Shown: in pieces, positions 8,414 through 17,722 of the stretch
Numbering within the stretch: position 1 is the first letter of the stretch
How the letters are laid out: each line of letters begins with the position of its first letter
DNA from: Limnochorda pilosa
GTDB lineage: Bacteria; Bacillota; Limnochordia; Limnochordales; Limnochordaceae
NCBI RefSeq assembly: GCF_001544015.1
Contig: NZ_AP014924.1
Location: 1,178,001 to 1,242,000, forward strand
Reading direction: 5' to 3'
DNA: 64,000 bases
Notes under the pieces: model-generated
Databases searched by the model: none
What the model saw: the letters and a program-made list of their open reading frames with translations, nothing else
Told to the model about the DNA's origin: nothing
Made by a program: the position numbers and the translations under genes

Positions 8414-8932
8414 ATGAACGTGGAGGTACCCATCACCGTCACCGTCAACGGCGTGGAGTACAGCCGCCACGTGGAGCCCCGTCAGCTCCTGGTCCATTTC
8501 CTCCGGGAGACCCTGGGGCTGACCGGTACCCACGTGGGATGCGACACGAGCCAGTGCGGGGCCTGTACCGTCCTGCTGGACGGAGAGGCGGTCAAGTCCT
8601 GCACGGTCCTCGCGGCGCAGGCCGACGGCAGCCAGGTCACCACCGTGGAAGGGCTCGAACAGGACGGCATGCTCCATCCCATCCAGGAAGGGTTCTGGGA
8701 GAAGCACGGGCTTCAGTGCGGTTTCTGCACGCCCGGCATGCTCATGGTCACCCAGGCCCTCCTCAACCGGAACCCCGACCCCAGCGACGAGGAGATCCGG
8801 GAGGCCCTGGAAGGCAACCTGTGCCGCTGCACGGGGTACCAGAACATCGTCCGGGCCGTGCGGCGCGCGGCCGAGTCCATGCAGGAGCGGCACGCCCAGG
8901 TGGCGGCCGCCCGTGGAGAGGAGGGTGCCTGA
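8414..8932 (+). CDS. coxS: Molybdenum hydroxylase 2Fe-2S small subunit (CoxS-like)
   Basis: A 172-residue iron-sulfur subunit that carries electrons from the Mo site to FAD. Residues 1-80 are a plant-ferredoxin-type domain with ligands C43, C48, C51 and C63 ([12 protein letters not shown]). Residues about 90-150 are the [2Fe-2S]-binding helical domain with C102, C105, C137 and C139 (QCGFCTPGM and LCRCTGYQ). All eight ligands are intact. AAGGGAGG precedes the ATG. Its stop lies four bases before coxL. Confidence 0.95.
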   Translation: MNVEVPITVTVNGVEYSRHVEPRQLLVHFLRETLGLTGTHVGCDTSQCGACTVLLDGEAVKSCTVLAAQADGSQVTTVEGLEQDGMLHPIQEGFWEKHGLQCGFCTPGMLMVTQALLNRNPDPSDEEIREALEGNLCRCTGYQNIVRAVRRAAESMQERHAQVAAARGEEGA

Positions 8933-8935
8933 GCC

Positions 8936-11278
8936 ATGCCGACCGTCTTCGGCACCGCCATCAAGCGTCGTGAGGACCCGCGCCTCATCACCGGCCGGGC
9001 GACCTACACCGACGACATCCGCCTGCCCGGCCTGGTCCACGCGGCCATCCTGCGCTCGCCCCACGCGCACGCCCGCATCCGCTCCATCGACGTGGAGAAG
9101 GCCCGGCGCGCGCCGGGCGTGGTGGCCGCCTACACGGGCCGGGACCTGCAGGGCCGGATCGGAACGGTGCCCACCGCCTGGCTGCTCCCCGACTCGGACC
9201 TGAAGACGCCCCCGCACCCCGTGCTGGCCGTGGACCGGGTGCGGTACGTGGGGGACGGCGTGGCCCTGGTGGTGGCCGACAGCCCCGCCCGGGCCCGGGA
9301 CGCGCTGGAACTCATCGGGGTCGAGTACGAGCCCCTTCCGGTGGTGGTGAACCAGGAGGAGGCGATGCAGCCGGGCAAGCCCCAGCTCCACGGCGAGGCG
9401 CCCAAGAACGTGGCCTTCCACTGGAAGGCGGGCAACGGCGCGTCCGAGGCTTTCCAGCAGGCGGAGGTCGTCGTCCGGCACCGCTTCGTCAACAACCGGC
9501 TGATCCCCAACGCCATGGAGCCCCGCTCGGCCGTGGCCCGCTACAATCCCTCCTCGGGCGAGATGACCCTCTGGATGACCTCCCAGAACCCCCACATCCA
9601 CCGGTACCTCCTGTCGGGGATTCTAGGCATCCCGGAGCACAAGCTGCGGGTGGTGGCGCCCGAGGTGGGAGGCGGCTTCGGCAGCAAGATCGCCTGCTAT
9701 CCCGACGAGGCGCTGGTCGCCTTCGCGGCCCGGGAGCTGGGCGTGCCCGTCAAGTGGACCGAGGACCGGCGGGAGAGCTTCATTGCCACCACCCACGGGC
9801 GGGACCACATCCAGGACGTGGAGCTGGCCGGAAGGAAGGACGGTACCATCACCGGCCTCCGGGCGACCGTCCACGCGAGCATGGGCGCCTACGTTTCCAC
9901 TGCGGCGCCCGGTGTGCCCACCATCCTCTTCGGGCTCATGCTCCAGGGCGCGTACCGGATCCCGCAGATCGAGGTGGACGTCTACGGGGTCTTCACCAAC
10001 ACCACCCCCACCGACGCCTACCGGGGGGCCGGCCGGCCCGAGGCCACCTTCATCGTGGAGCGGCTGGTGGACCTCTTCGCCCGACAGATCGGCATGGACC
10101 CGGCGGAGGTCCGGCGCAGGAACTTCATTCCCGCGAACGCCTTCCCCTATGACACGCCCACGGGGCTCACCTACGACTCGGGCGACTACGCCACCGCCCT
10201 GGACAAGCTCCTGGAGGCCCTCGACTACCCCGCCCTGCGCCGGCGCCAGGAGGAGCTCCGTCGCCAGGGGCGCTACCTGGGCGTGGGCTTCTCTACCTAC
10301 GTGGAGATCTGCGGGCTGGGACCGTCCCAGGTCGCGGGGGCGGTCGGCTTCCAGGGCGGTCTTTGGGACAGCGCTACCCTACGGGTCCTGCCCACGGGGA
10401 AGGTCCTGGTCTACACCGGCACGTCGCCCCACGGCCAGGGCGAGGAGACCACCTTCGCCCAGATCGTGGCGGAGGCCCTCGGCATCCCGGTGGAGGACGT
10501 GGAGGTCCGCCACGGCGACACGGGCGAGGTCTACATGGGCTGGGGCACCTACGGAAGCCGGACCACGCCCGTGGGCGGCAGCGCGGTCGCCCGGGCGGCG
10601 GAACGGGTGGTGGAGAAGGCCCGGGTGTTTGCCGCCCACATGCTGGAGGTCGCACAGGACGACCTGACCTTCGAAGAGGGCCGCTTCCAGGTGAAGGGCG
10701 CACCCGGCCGCTCCGTGAGCTTCCAGGACGTGGCCCTGCAGGCCCACCTGGCCTGGAACCTGCCCGAGGGCGTGGAGCCGTCGCTGGAGGCCAGCGCGTT
10801 CTACGATCCCCCCAACTTCTGCTACCCCTTCGGCGCGCACGCGTGCGTGGTGGAGGTGGACCGCGACACGGGCGAGGTGCGGCTCGAGCGCTACGTGGCC
10901 GTGGACGATTGCGGACGCATCATCAACCCCCTCATCGTGGAGGGGCAGGTGCACGGCGGCGTGGTGCAGGGGATCGGCCAGGCCCTCTGGGAGGGCGCCG
11001 TCTACGACGAGAACGGGCAGCTCCTCACGGGCTCCCTCATGGACTACGCCCTCCCCAAAGCCCGGTTCTTTCCCGAGATCGAGACCCACCACACCGAGAC
11101 GCCCGCGCCCCACAACCCGCTGGGCGTCAAGGGCGTGGGGGAGACGGGCACCATCGCCTCCACGCCCGCGGTGGTGAACGCGGTGGTGGACGCGCTCGCA
11201 CCCTTCGGCGTGAAGCACCTGGAGACGCCTCTGACCCCCGAGAAGGTCTGGAAGGCCATGCAGGATGGGAGGAGGTAG
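8936..11278 (+). CDS. coxL: Form II CO-dehydrogenase-like molybdenum subunit (CoxL)
   Basis: A 780-residue catalytic subunit of the xanthine oxidase family that binds molybdopterin cytosine dinucleotide. The active-site loop AYRGAGR is at residues 361-367, the form II signature; true CO-oxidising form I enzymes carry AYRCSFR with the S-selanyl Cys. The catalytic Glu is E736 in [10 protein letters not shown]. The N-terminal fold segment [18 protein letters not shown] is typical. Form II enzymes oxidise various small molecules such as aldehydes, purines or nicotinate-type rings, so CO cannot be assumed. The gene order S-L-M fits form II. A TTG-to-ATG choice is not an issue here: the ATG follows GGAGAGGAGGGTG. 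Confidence 0.95.
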   Translation: MPTVFGTAIKRREDPRLITGRATYTDDIRLPGLVHAAILRSPHAHARIRSIDVEKARRAPGVVAAYTGRDLQGRIGTVPTAWLLPDSDLKTPPHPVLAVDRVRYVGDGVALVVADSPARARDALELIGVEYEPLPVVVNQEEAMQPGKPQLHGEAPKNVAFHWKAGNGASEAFQQAEVVVRHRFVNNRLIPNAMEPRSAVARYNPSSGEMTLWMTSQNPHIHRYLLSGILGIPEHKLRVVAPEVGGGFGSKIACYPDEALVAFAARELGVPVKWTEDRRESFIATTHGRDHIQDVELAGRKDGTITGLRATVHASMGAYVSTAAPGVPTILFGLMLQGAYRIPQIEVDVYGVFTNTTPTDAYRGAGRPEATFIVERLVDLFARQIGMDPAEVRRRNFIPANAFPYDTPTGLTYDSGDYATALDKLLEALDYPALRRRQEELRRQGRYLGVGFSTYVEICGLGPSQVAGAVGFQGGLWDSATLRVLPTGKVLVYTGTSPHGQGEETTFAQIVAEALGIPVEDVEVRHGDTGEVYMGWGTYGSRTTPVGGSAVARAAERVVEKARVFAAHMLEVAQDDLTFEEGRFQVKGAPGRSVSFQDVALQAHLAWNLPEGVEPSLEASAFYDPPNFCYPFGAHACVVEVDRDTGEVRLERYVAVDDCGRIINPLIVEGQVHGGVVQGIGQALWEGAVYDENGQLLTGSLMDYALPKARFFPEIETHHTETPAPHNPLGVKGVGETGTIASTPAVVNAVVDALAPFGVKHLETPLTPEKVWKAMQDGRR

Positions 11279-11281
11279 ACC

Positions 11282-12154
11282 ATGTTCCCGGCAGCCTTTG
11301 AGTACCAGCGGGCGGCCACCTTGCCCGAGGCGCTGCGGATGCTGGCCGCGTCGGGTGGGGAGGCCAAGGTGCTGGCCGGAGGGCACAGCATCCTGCCCAT
11401 GATGAAGCTGCGCCTCGCCACGCCGCAGAACCTGGTGGACATCGGGCGGGTGCCTGAGCTGAAGGGCATCCGCCTCGAAGGGAACCGGCTGGTGGTGGGC
11501 GCCCTCACGACCCACCGCGAGCTCGAGACGTCGGAGATGGTGGCCCGCCACTGCCCGGTACTGGCCAGGGCGGCCTCGGAGGTGGGCGACGTCCAGGTGC
11601 GGAACCGGGGGACCCTGGGCGGCAACCTGGCCCACGCGGACCCGGCTTCAGACCTCCCGGCCGTGGCCCAGGCGATGGAGGCCGTGCTGAAGCTCGCGAG
11701 CCCCCGGGGGATCCGGGAAGTGGCCATCGGCGACTTCATCCTGGGGCCGCTGGTCACCGACCTGCAGGGCGACGAGATCATCCAGGAGATCTCCTTCGCG
11801 ACCGTCTCGGGGCGGAGCGGCAGCGCGTACGCCAAGTTCGCGCACCCGGCGTCGGGGTACGCGGTGGTGGCTGTGGCCGCCGTCGTGACCCTGGGTGCCG
11901 ATGGAAGCTGCCAGGCCGCCCGGGTGGGCGTGACGGGTGCCTCCTCCACGGCCTACCGCGCTACCGGGGTGGAACAGGCCCTGGTGGGGCGCCGGCCCGA
12001 TGCGCCGGTGCTCGAGCAGGCCGCCGCGCACGCGGCCGAAGGGGCCGACCTCATGGCCGACCTCTTCGCCTCCGAGGCGTACCGCGGGCACCTGTGCCGC
12101 GTGATGACCCACCGGGCCCTGAAGGAGGCCGTGGGTGAGGCCATGGGACGCTGA
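11282..12154 (+). CDS. coxM: Molybdenum hydroxylase FAD subunit (CoxM-like)
   Basis: A 290-residue FAD-binding subunit that takes electrons from the Fe-S subunit. The two FAD motifs are AGGHSILP (residues 32-39) and TLGGNLAHADPASD. The C-terminal CO_deh_flav domain includes SAYAKFAHPASGYAVV. GGAGGAGGTAG precedes the ATG, three bases after coxL. It completes the S-L-M trimer unit. A strong hairpin follows 20 nt downstream before pqqA. Confidence 0.94.
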   Translation: MFPAAFEYQRAATLPEALRMLAASGGEAKVLAGGHSILPMMKLRLATPQNLVDIGRVPELKGIRLEGNRLVVGALTTHRELETSEMVARHCPVLARAASEVGDVQVRNRGTLGGNLAHADPASDLPAVAQAMEAVLKLASPRGIREVAIGDFILGPLVTDLQGDEIIQEISFATVSGRSGSAYAKFAHPASGYAVVAVAAVVTLGADGSCQAARVGVTGASSTAYRATGVEQALVGRRPDAPVLEQAAAHAAEGADLMADLFASEAYRGHLCRVMTHRALKEAVGEAMGR

Positions 12155-12173
12155 GGCGCGGTGAGGGACCGGG

Positions 12174-12199
12174 CCCCAGGGCCCTGGGTGGCCCTGGGG
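12174..12199 (+). terminator. 10-bp perfect hairpin between coxM and pqqA
   Basis: CCCCAGGGCC and GGCCCTGGGG pair perfectly around a 6-nt loop, 20 nt after the coxM stop. No T-run follows. It could be a partial terminator or an RNA-stability element separating cox structural genes from pqqA. Confidence 0.5.
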
Positions 12200-12279
12200 C
12201 GACGGCCCGTCCAGGGCGCCCGAGGGGCAGACGGCACTCCAAGTGGGTCCAGATCTCATGAAGGAAGGAGGCGAACGCC

Positions 12280-12351
12280 ATGTGGGTCAAGCCCGACTAC
12301 GAGATCGTAGAGACGGGTGCCGAGGCCACAGCGTACATGGGGCGCGGCTAA
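12280..12351 (+). CDS. pqqA: PqqA, PQQ precursor peptide
   Basis: A 23-residue peptide from which PQQ is built. The Glu and Tyr that are cross-linked by PqqE are visible as E15-x-x-x-Y19 in EATAY, the invariant PqqA pattern, and the ends (MWVKPDYEIVETG and MGRG) match the usual N-terminal W/P-rich start and short basic tail. AAGGAAGGAGG lies upstream of the ATG. It heads pqqABCDE, 92 nt before pqqB. High expression relative to the enzymes is expected, since one peptide is used up per PQQ. Confidence 0.93.
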   Translation: MWVKPDYEIVETGAEATAYMGRG

Positions 12352-12442
12352 GCGGTGCCTCGCCTTCAAGCTGCCGGGGTCACGGGAACAGCCTGCGTGC
12401 CTCGTTGAGGTAGGCGGACGCGGACTCCCAGGAGGTGGCGCC

Positions 12443-13345
12443 GTGCGCGCAAGGCTCCTCGGAACAGGAGCAGGGGGCGGCTTCCCGCAGTGGAACTGCG
12501 CTTGTCGCGGGTGCGAGCGTGCGCGGGCCCGGCACGCGGGAACCCGGGTACGGACCCAATCCTCGCTGGCACTGAACGCGAACGGAACGGAGTGGTACTT
12601 GGTGGATGCCACGCCCGACGTGCGCGTTCAGGTCGAGGCCTTCCCCCTGCTCCGTCCGGGCCCCGGGCTCCGGCAGACGCCGATCCGAGGCATCCTCCTC
12701 ACCGACGCAGAGCTGGATCACACCGTGGGTCTCCTGGTCCTCCGGGAAGGAGCGGAACTGACGGTCCACTCCACCGCTACGGTGCGAGAGGCGTTGAGCG
12801 GTCCTTTCCCCGTACGAGAGATGCTGAGACCCTATGCCACCCTGGAGTGGATCGAGGTCCGCCCAGGTGCGAGCTTCGTCTTGGATGGGGGGCGCATCCG
12901 AGCGGTCGCCTTTCGCACCGGCTCCAAGGCCCCCAGGTACGTGGGGTCGGCCGTGCGGGGCGACGGCTGGAGCGTCGGCTACCGGTTCGAGGACACGTCG
13001 ACGGGAGGCGCCCTGGCGTACGTGCCGGGCCTGGAGGCGTGGACCCCAGAGGTGGAGGAGCACCTGGCTGGAACGGGAGCGGTCTTCCTGGACGGAACGT
13101 TCTGGTCGGACGACGAGCTCGTCGCCCTTCACGCCTCGGAGTCGACCGCACGGGAGATGGGTCACCTGCCCATGACGGGCCCCGGGGGAACGGCCCGCCG
13201 GCTTGCCGAGCTCGCGGTACCGCTCAAGGCCTACGTTCACGTGAACAACACCAATCCGGTCCTCCGGGAGGATGGACCGGAGTACCGGTTCCTGGCCTCT
13301 TTGGGTATCGGGGTGGGGTGGGACGGCCTGGAGGTGGAGCTCTGA
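12443..13345 (+). CDS. pqqB: PqqB, PQQ biosynthesis hydroxylase-like protein
   Basis: A 300-residue metallo-beta-lactamase-fold protein of PQQ biosynthesis, reported in other organisms to hydroxylate the tyrosine of the cross-linked precursor. The diagnostic N-terminus is LLGTGAGGGFPQWNC with cysteines C19, C21 and C24, and the metal-site segment LLTDAELDHTVGLL is present. The GTG start is placed by GGAGG seven bases upstream and by alignment with the family start; upstream in-frame codons overlap pqqA. It is followed 22 nt later by pqqC. Confidence 0.93.
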   Translation: MRARLLGTGAGGGFPQWNCACRGCERARARHAGTRVRTQSSLALNANGTEWYLVDATPDVRVQVEAFPLLRPGPGLRQTPIRGILLTDAELDHTVGLLVLREGAELTVHSTATVREALSGPFPVREMLRPYATLEWIEVRPGASFVLDGGRIRAVAFRTGSKAPRYVGSAVRGDGWSVGYRFEDTSTGGALAYVPGLEAWTPEVEEHLAGTGAVFLDGTFWSDDELVALHASESTAREMGHLPMTGPGGTARRLAELAVPLKAYVHVNNTNPVLREDGPEYRFLASLGIGVGWDGLEVEL

Positions 13346-13367
13346 AGGGTGTCGAGGAGGTGGGCGC

Positions 13368-14060
13368 GTGGAGGCGCCGTGGTCCCGAGAGGAGTTCGTT
13401 GACCGCCTCAGGGCGGTGGGTGAGGCGAAGTATCACGACAAGCACCCCTTCCACGTCCGCATGCACCGGGGGGAACTGAGCCCGCCGGAAGTGAGGGGAT
13501 GGATCGCCAACCGGTTCTACTACCAGAAGATGATCCCGGTGAAGGATGCGCTCATCCTGTCCAAGCTCCCGAACCGCGAGGACCGGCGTCGTTGGATCCA
13601 GCGCATCCTGGATCACGATGGCCGGGGCGATGACGAGGGAGGCATCGAGGCGTGGCTGCGGCTGGGCGAGGCCGCAGGGATTCCGCGGGCGGCTCTCCTG
13701 GACGAACGGCACGTCGTGCCCGGCGTGCGCTTCGCGGTGGATGCGTACGTCCACTTCTGCCGCCTCGAGCCGTGGTGGGTGGCCGTCGCCTCCTCCCTCA
13801 CGGAGCTCTTTGCGCCGGACCTGGTGGCACGCCGGATCAGGGTTTTCGAAGAGCACTACCCGTGGGTGCGGCCCGAGGGCCTTGCGTACTTTCGCCAGCG
13901 CCTGCATCAGGCGCCTCGCGACGCTGAGCACGGCCTGGAGCTGGTCGTGCGGGCGGCGCCCACCCGAGCGGACCAGGAGCGGACGGTGGCGGCGTTGAGC
14001 TTCAAGTGCGACGTCCTCTGGGCGCTCCTGGACGCAGTGGAACGCGCCGGTCCTGCCTGA
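13368..14060 (+). CDS. pqqC: PqqC, pyrroloquinoline-quinone synthase
   Basis: A 230-residue cofactor-free oxidase that performs the last ring closure and eight-electron oxidation to PQQ. The family core is visible as KYHDKHPFHVRMHRGEL, GWIANRFYYQKMIPVKDA and HVVPGVRFAVDAYVHF, including conserved His, Tyr and Arg residues of the active site. The GTG start has GGAGG seven bases upstream. pqqD starts 14 nt after its stop. Confidence 0.95.
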   Translation: MEAPWSREEFVDRLRAVGEAKYHDKHPFHVRMHRGELSPPEVRGWIANRFYYQKMIPVKDALILSKLPNREDRRRWIQRILDHDGRGDDEGGIEAWLRLGEAAGIPRAALLDERHVVPGVRFAVDAYVHFCRLEPWWVAVASSLTELFAPDLVARRIRVFEEHYPWVRPEGLAYFRQRLHQAPRDAEHGLELVVRAAPTRADQERTVAALSFKCDVLWALLDAVERAGPA

Positions 14061-14074
14061 GAGGGGATGGAACC

Positions 14075-14341
14075 GTGGGCTGGACGCGCTCCTCCACGCC
14101 CCGCCTGGCGCGGGGGGTTCGGCTTCGCTGGGATCCGGGACGCGGCCGTCACCTCCTGCTCCTACCGGAGAGGGTCGTGGTCCTCAACGAGACGGCGGGT
14201 GCCATTCTCGAGCTCTGCGACGGAGAGCGGCCGGTGTCGGACGTCGTGCGGGAGATGGAAGCTCGCTACGGGGCTCGGGGGATCGAGTCGGACGTCCTGG
14301 AGTTCCTCGAGCGCATGAACGAGGAAGGGTGGATCACATGA
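14075..14341 (+). CDS. pqqD: PqqD, PqqA-binding chaperone
   Basis: An 88-residue RRE-type chaperone that holds PqqA and presents it to PqqE. Family segments are PRLARGVRLRWDPGRGRHLLLLPE, given here only in part as RLARGVRLRWD, and VVVLNETAGAILELCDG. The GTG start has GAGGGG eight bases upstream. Its TGA overlaps the pqqE ATG (ATGA), which suggests coupled synthesis of the two partners that act as a complex. Confidence 0.92.
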   Translation: MGWTRSSTPRLARGVRLRWDPGRGRHLLLLPERVVVLNETAGAILELCDGERPVSDVVREMEARYGARGIESDVLEFLERMNEEGWIT

Positions 14342-15480
14342 AGGAGGTTGCGGTGAGCGAGAGGGTGACGAGGGGCGTGCAAGAGTCCGAGGTCCCCTCC
14401 CCCTTCTCCTTGCTCGCCGAGCTGACCCACCGTTGCCCCCTGCACTGCCCCTATTGCTCGAATCCGCTGCGTTTAGCAAGGCGTGAGGAGGAGCTGGAGA
14501 CCGGGACCTGGCTGCGGGTGCTGGACGAGGCGAGGGACCTGGGCGTGGTCCAGGTGCACTTCTCGGGAGGCGAGCCCCTGCTGCGGCGGGACCTGGAGGC
14601 GTTGACGGCGCGTGCCCGGGAGAACGGAGCCTACGTCAACCTCATCACCAGCGGCGTCGGATTGGATCGGACGCGGGTGCGACGCCTGCGAGAAGCAGGG
14701 TTGGACGCAATCCAGGTGAGCGTCCAGGCTGCGCGCCCCGAGCTCTCGGATCGCATCGTCGGAAGGAAGGCCTGGGAGGAGAAGCGCCAGGCGGCGCTGG
14801 CCGTGAAGGCGGAAGGGCTTCCCCTCACGCTCAACGTGGTCCTCCATCGCTTCAACCTGGACGACCTGGAGCCGATCATCCTCATGGCGGAGGCCTGGGG
14901 AGCCGACCGGTTGGAGCTCGCCAACACCCAGTACTACGGCTGGGCCTTCCTGAACCGGGAGCGGTTGCTTCCTTCGGTCGAGCAGGTGGCTCGCGCCGAG
15001 GAGGTCTACCGGCGCCACGCCGAGCGGCTGCACGGCCAGATGGAGCTGGTCTGGGTGGTGCCGGACTACCATGCCGACCATCCCAAGCCGTGCATGGGCG
15101 GATGGGGGCGCATCGGGCTGACGGTGAGCCCGGAAGGAGATCTCCTTCCATGCCCGACCGCGGGTGTCATCGCCGATCTCTCCTTTCCCAGTGTTCGCAC
15201 GTGGACCCTGGCGCGGGCGTGGCGTTCCTCGGAGGCGTTCAACCGGTTTCGCGGCTTCCAGTGGATGCCAGAGCCGTGCCGCAGTTGTGACCGGCGCTTC
15301 GTCGACTTTGGGGGCTGCCGCTGCCAGGCGTACCTCCTCACCGGCGACGCTGCCCGCACCGATCCCGTCTGCCGGTGGTCCTCCGATCACTTCATCGTCG
15401 AGAACACGGTCATGGAGGCCCGTGAGCTCACACACGCCGGGGTACCGGGCACAATGCGTGGCGTGCTGAGAATCTGGTAG
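14338..15480 (+). CDS. pqqE: PqqE, radical SAM PqqA cross-linking enzyme
   Basis: A 380-residue radical SAM enzyme that forms the C-C bond between Glu and Tyr of PqqA. The SAM-cluster cysteines are C33, C37 and C40 (RCPLHCPYC). The C-terminal SPASM-type auxiliary-cluster region is rich in Cys, with PCMGGWG, LLPCPTAG, CRSCDRRF and GGCRCQAY. The listed ATG overlaps the pqqD stop. A GTG at 14353 has a better site (AAGGAGG, 5-nt spacing), so the protein may be five residues shorter. It is the last pqq gene; no pqqF/G protease is nearby. Confidence 0.95.
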   Translation: MKEVAVSERVTRGVQESEVPSPFSLLAELTHRCPLHCPYCSNPLRLARREEELETGTWLRVLDEARDLGVVQVHFSGGEPLLRRDLEALTARARENGAYVNLITSGVGLDRTRVRRLREAGLDAIQVSVQAARPELSDRIVGRKAWEEKRQAALAVKAEGLPLTLNVVLHRFNLDDLEPIILMAEAWGADRLELANTQYYGWAFLNRERLLPSVEQVARAEEVYRRHAERLHGQMELVWVVPDYHADHPKPCMGGWGRIGLTVSPEGDLLPCPTAGVIADLSFPSVRTWTLARAWRSSEAFNRFRGFQWMPEPCRSCDRRFVDFGGCRCQAYLLTGDAARTDPVCRWSSDHFIVENTVMEARELTHAGVPGTMRGVLRIW

Positions 15481-15515
15481 ATTAACCACATCTCAAGAAC
15501 AAAAGCGGGTAGGTT

Positions 15516-15525
15516 TTCACGTGAA
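15516..15525. promoter_or_regulatory. Palindrome between pqqE and coxD
   Basis: The perfect 10-bp palindrome TTCACGTGAA sits in an unusually AT-rich 86-nt gap (pqqE stop to coxD start). It may be an operator for the downstream maturation genes; nothing else supports it. Confidence 0.25.
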
Positions 15526-15566
15526 GAGCGCCGCAGGTGCCATGAAACCGCACGGAAAGGACGGTG

Positions 15567-16463
15567 ATGCCGACGGAGAACCCCTTCGGGAGCATTGAAG
15601 CGCTGGAGGCCGCGGTGGAACAGGCCGGATACGTTCCTGACCGGGCCCTGTCGACCGTGCTCTACCTGGCCCTGGCCCTGGAGCACCCCCTCTTCCTGGA
15701 AGGCGAGCCGGGGGTGGGGAAGACCGAGGTGGCCAAGGTGCTCGCTCAGGCCACGGGGCGCCCCCTGGAGCGTCTCCAGTGCTACGAGGGGCTGGACGTG
15801 GCCCACGCGCTCTACGAGTGGGATTATCCCAGGCAGCTCCTGGAGATCCGCCTGGCCGAGGCATCGGGTCCGGTGGATCGACCGGCCGTCAACCGGCAGG
15901 TCTTCAGCCCGGCCTTCCTCATTCGGAGACCCCTCCTGCGGGCCATCGACCCCGAGGGTCCGGCCCCCGTGCTCCTCATCGACGAGATCGACCGGAGCGA
16001 CGAAGAGTTCGAGGCGTTCCTGCTGGAGCTGCTCTCGGACTTCCAGGTGACCATCCCCGAGCTGGGCACGCTGCGGGCCCGGGAGCGACCCGTGGTGGTC
16101 ATCACCTCCAACCGCACCCGGGAGATCCACGACGCGCTGAAGCGGCGGTGCCTCTACCACTGGATCGACTACCCCGACGCCGAGCGGGAGCGCCAGATCC
16201 TCCTCCGTAAGGTCCCAGGCGTGACCGAAGGGCTGGCCCGGCAAGCGGTGGCCTTCGTCCAGCGGTTGCGCCAGATGGATCTCTACAAGCTTCCCGGCGT
16301 GGCCGAGACCATCAACTGGGCGGCAGCCCTGCAGGCCCTGGGGCAGCGGGAACTGGACCCGGGCACGGTGGAGGCCAGCCTGGGGGTCCTCCTCAAGTAC
16401 CGCGACGATCTCCAGGGCCTGGATCGGGAGCAGGTCCGCCAGATCCTGGCGGAGGTGGGGTAG
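15567..16463 (+). CDS. coxD: MoxR-type AAA+ ATPase, CoxD-like
   Basis: A 298-residue AAA+ chaperone. In CO-dehydrogenase clusters CoxD remodels the apo-enzyme while the active-site sulfur and copper are inserted. Walker A is GEPGVGKT (46-53), Walker B is VLLIDEIDR, sensor 1 lies in VVVITSNRTR, followed by the Arg-finger segment DALKRRC. ATG 15567 is preferred over the adjacent GTG because AAGGA lies five bases upstream. Its stop is three bases before coxE, and the MoxR/VWA pair acts together in known systems. MoxR was first named for methanol dehydrogenase clusters, so a role for XoxF is an alternative. Confidence 0.9.
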   Translation: MPTENPFGSIEALEAAVEQAGYVPDRALSTVLYLALALEHPLFLEGEPGVGKTEVAKVLAQATGRPLERLQCYEGLDVAHALYEWDYPRQLLEIRLAEASGPVDRPAVNRQVFSPAFLIRRPLLRAIDPEGPAPVLLIDEIDRSDEEFEAFLLELLSDFQVTIPELGTLRARERPVVVITSNRTREIHDALKRRCLYHWIDYPDAERERQILLRKVPGVTEGLARQAVAFVQRLRQMDLYKLPGVAETINWAAALQALGQRELDPGTVEASLGVLLKYRDDLQGLDREQVRQILAEVG

Positions 16464-16465
16464 GC

Positions 16466-17722
16466 GTGAGCATGGACCTTCCGGCGCTCGTGACGCGACC
16501 CGAGGTGATCCTGGCCAACCTGCTGGTGCTGGAGCGGCTACTGCGCCTGGGCGGCCTGGGCGTGGGTCCCGAGCGCATGGCCCTGGCCCTGAAGGCCCTC
16601 GAGGTCGTGGGGGTGCACGATCGGGAACGGGTGCAGGGAGCGCTCCGGTGCGTGGCGGCGTCCGGGCGGGAGGAGGCCCGGCGCTTCGACCAGGTCTTCC
16701 AGGTCTTCCTGGGGCTGCTGGCGGGTCGCCGGGAGGACGCGGAGCTGGCCGCCCGGACGCTGGGCGCGTCGGCGGCGGCCCAGCGGGAGCGCTGGCGCCG
16801 GGCGCCGTCCCGCAACGGCGCCCCGCCGTCGCCGGGCGAAACGGCCCGACCCACCCCGGCCAGGGTTCCCTGGCAGGTGTGGGAGGGGCATGGAGGTGAT
16901 GAGGTCCCCGAAGGGCGGCCCGCGGGAGGGTACAGCCCGGCGGAGCGGCTCGCCCAGAAGGACTTCGCCCGGTACGACGCGGCCGATCGGGGGCTCGCCC
17001 TGCAGCGGCTGGAGACGCTGGCCTGGCAGGGCGTGCGACGTTCCCACCGGTGGCGCCGGTCGACCCGCGGCCACGGCGTCGACCTGCGCCGGGCCTTGCG
17101 GGAGACCGCGACCCGGGGCGAGGTGTGGGCGCTGCCCCGGCGCCGGCGGCGGGAAAGGCTGCGACCGGGTGTGGTGCTCCTGGACGTGAGCGGCTCCATG
17201 GAGCCCTATGCGTGGCCCCTGCTGGCGCTGGCCCACCACCTGGTGGCCCGCCGGCAGCCGGTGGAGGTCTTCCTCTTCGGCACGCGCCTGACGCGGGTCA
17301 CCCGCCTCCTGCGCCGGCGGCCGGTGGAGGAGGCGCTCCGGCGGGCGGTGAGCGAGGTACCCGACTGGTCTGGCGGGACCCGCATCGGCGAGAACCTGGG
17401 CCGGTTCAACCGGGCGTGGGCCCGCCGGGTGGCGACCCGGGGGGCGGTGGTGATGGTGGTCTCCGACGGCCTGGACCGCGGCGACCCCCGGGCCGTCGCC
17501 CGCGAGATGGCCCACTTGCAGCGGACCGCCCACCGTCTGATCTGGCTGAACCCTCTCCTGGGTGGCGAGGGCTACCAGCCCCTGGCGGCGGGGATGCAGG
17601 CGGCGCTGCCCTTCGTGGACGACTTCCTGCCCATGGCGCGGCTGGCCGACGTGGAAGGTCTCCTCAGGCGCCTGCAGGCGGTGGGGAGCCGGCGGCCGGT
17701 GCGGCGGCAACAGGCTCGATGA
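16466..17722 (+). CDS. coxE: VWA-domain protein, CoxE-like
   Basis: A 418-residue cytoplasmic von Willebrand factor A protein, partner of the MoxR ATPase in maturing molybdenum hydroxylases. The MIDAS motif DVSGS is at 240-244, with further metal-site segments SGGTRIGENL and VSDGLDRGD. The N-terminal 200 residues are helical and Arg-rich. GTG 16466 has GGAGGTGGGG at proper spacing; an ATG two codons later is less well placed. Its last 59 bases overlap the convergent xdhC-like gene. Confidence 0.9.
   Translation: MSMDLPALVTRPEVILANLLVLERLLRLGGLGVGPERMALALKALEVVGVHDRERVQGALRCVAASGREEARRFDQVFQVFLGLLAGRREDAELAARTLGASAAAQRERWRRAPSRNGAPPSPGETARPTPARVPWQVWEGHGGDEVPEGRPAGGYSPAERLAQKDFARYDAADRGLALQRLETLAWQGVRRSHRWRRSTRGHGVDLRRALRETATRGEVWALPRRRRRERLRPGVVLLDVSGSMEPYAWPLLALAHHLVARRQPVEVFLFGTRLTRVTRLLRRRPVEEALRRAVSEVPDWSGGTRIGENLGRFNRAWARRVATRGAVVMVVSDGLDRGDPRAVAREMAHLQRTAHRLIWLNPLLGGEGYQPLAAGMQAALPFVDDFLPMARLADVEGLLRRLQAVGSRRPVRRQQAR

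Noticed and set aside
7829-9601. 590-codon open frame on the minus strand
   Set aside because: It is antisense to coxG, coxS and the start of coxL, whose motifs are intact; the product is low-complexity His/Gly/Arg-rich, as expected for GC-rich antisense.
8936-11278. Calling this a true CO dehydrogenase
   Set aside because: The active-site loop is AYRGAGR, not the Cys-containing form I loop.
12317-12442. Upstream extension of pqqB
   Set aside because: It overlaps pqqA, and PqqB homologues begin at the LLGTGAGGGFPQWN segment right after GTG 12443.
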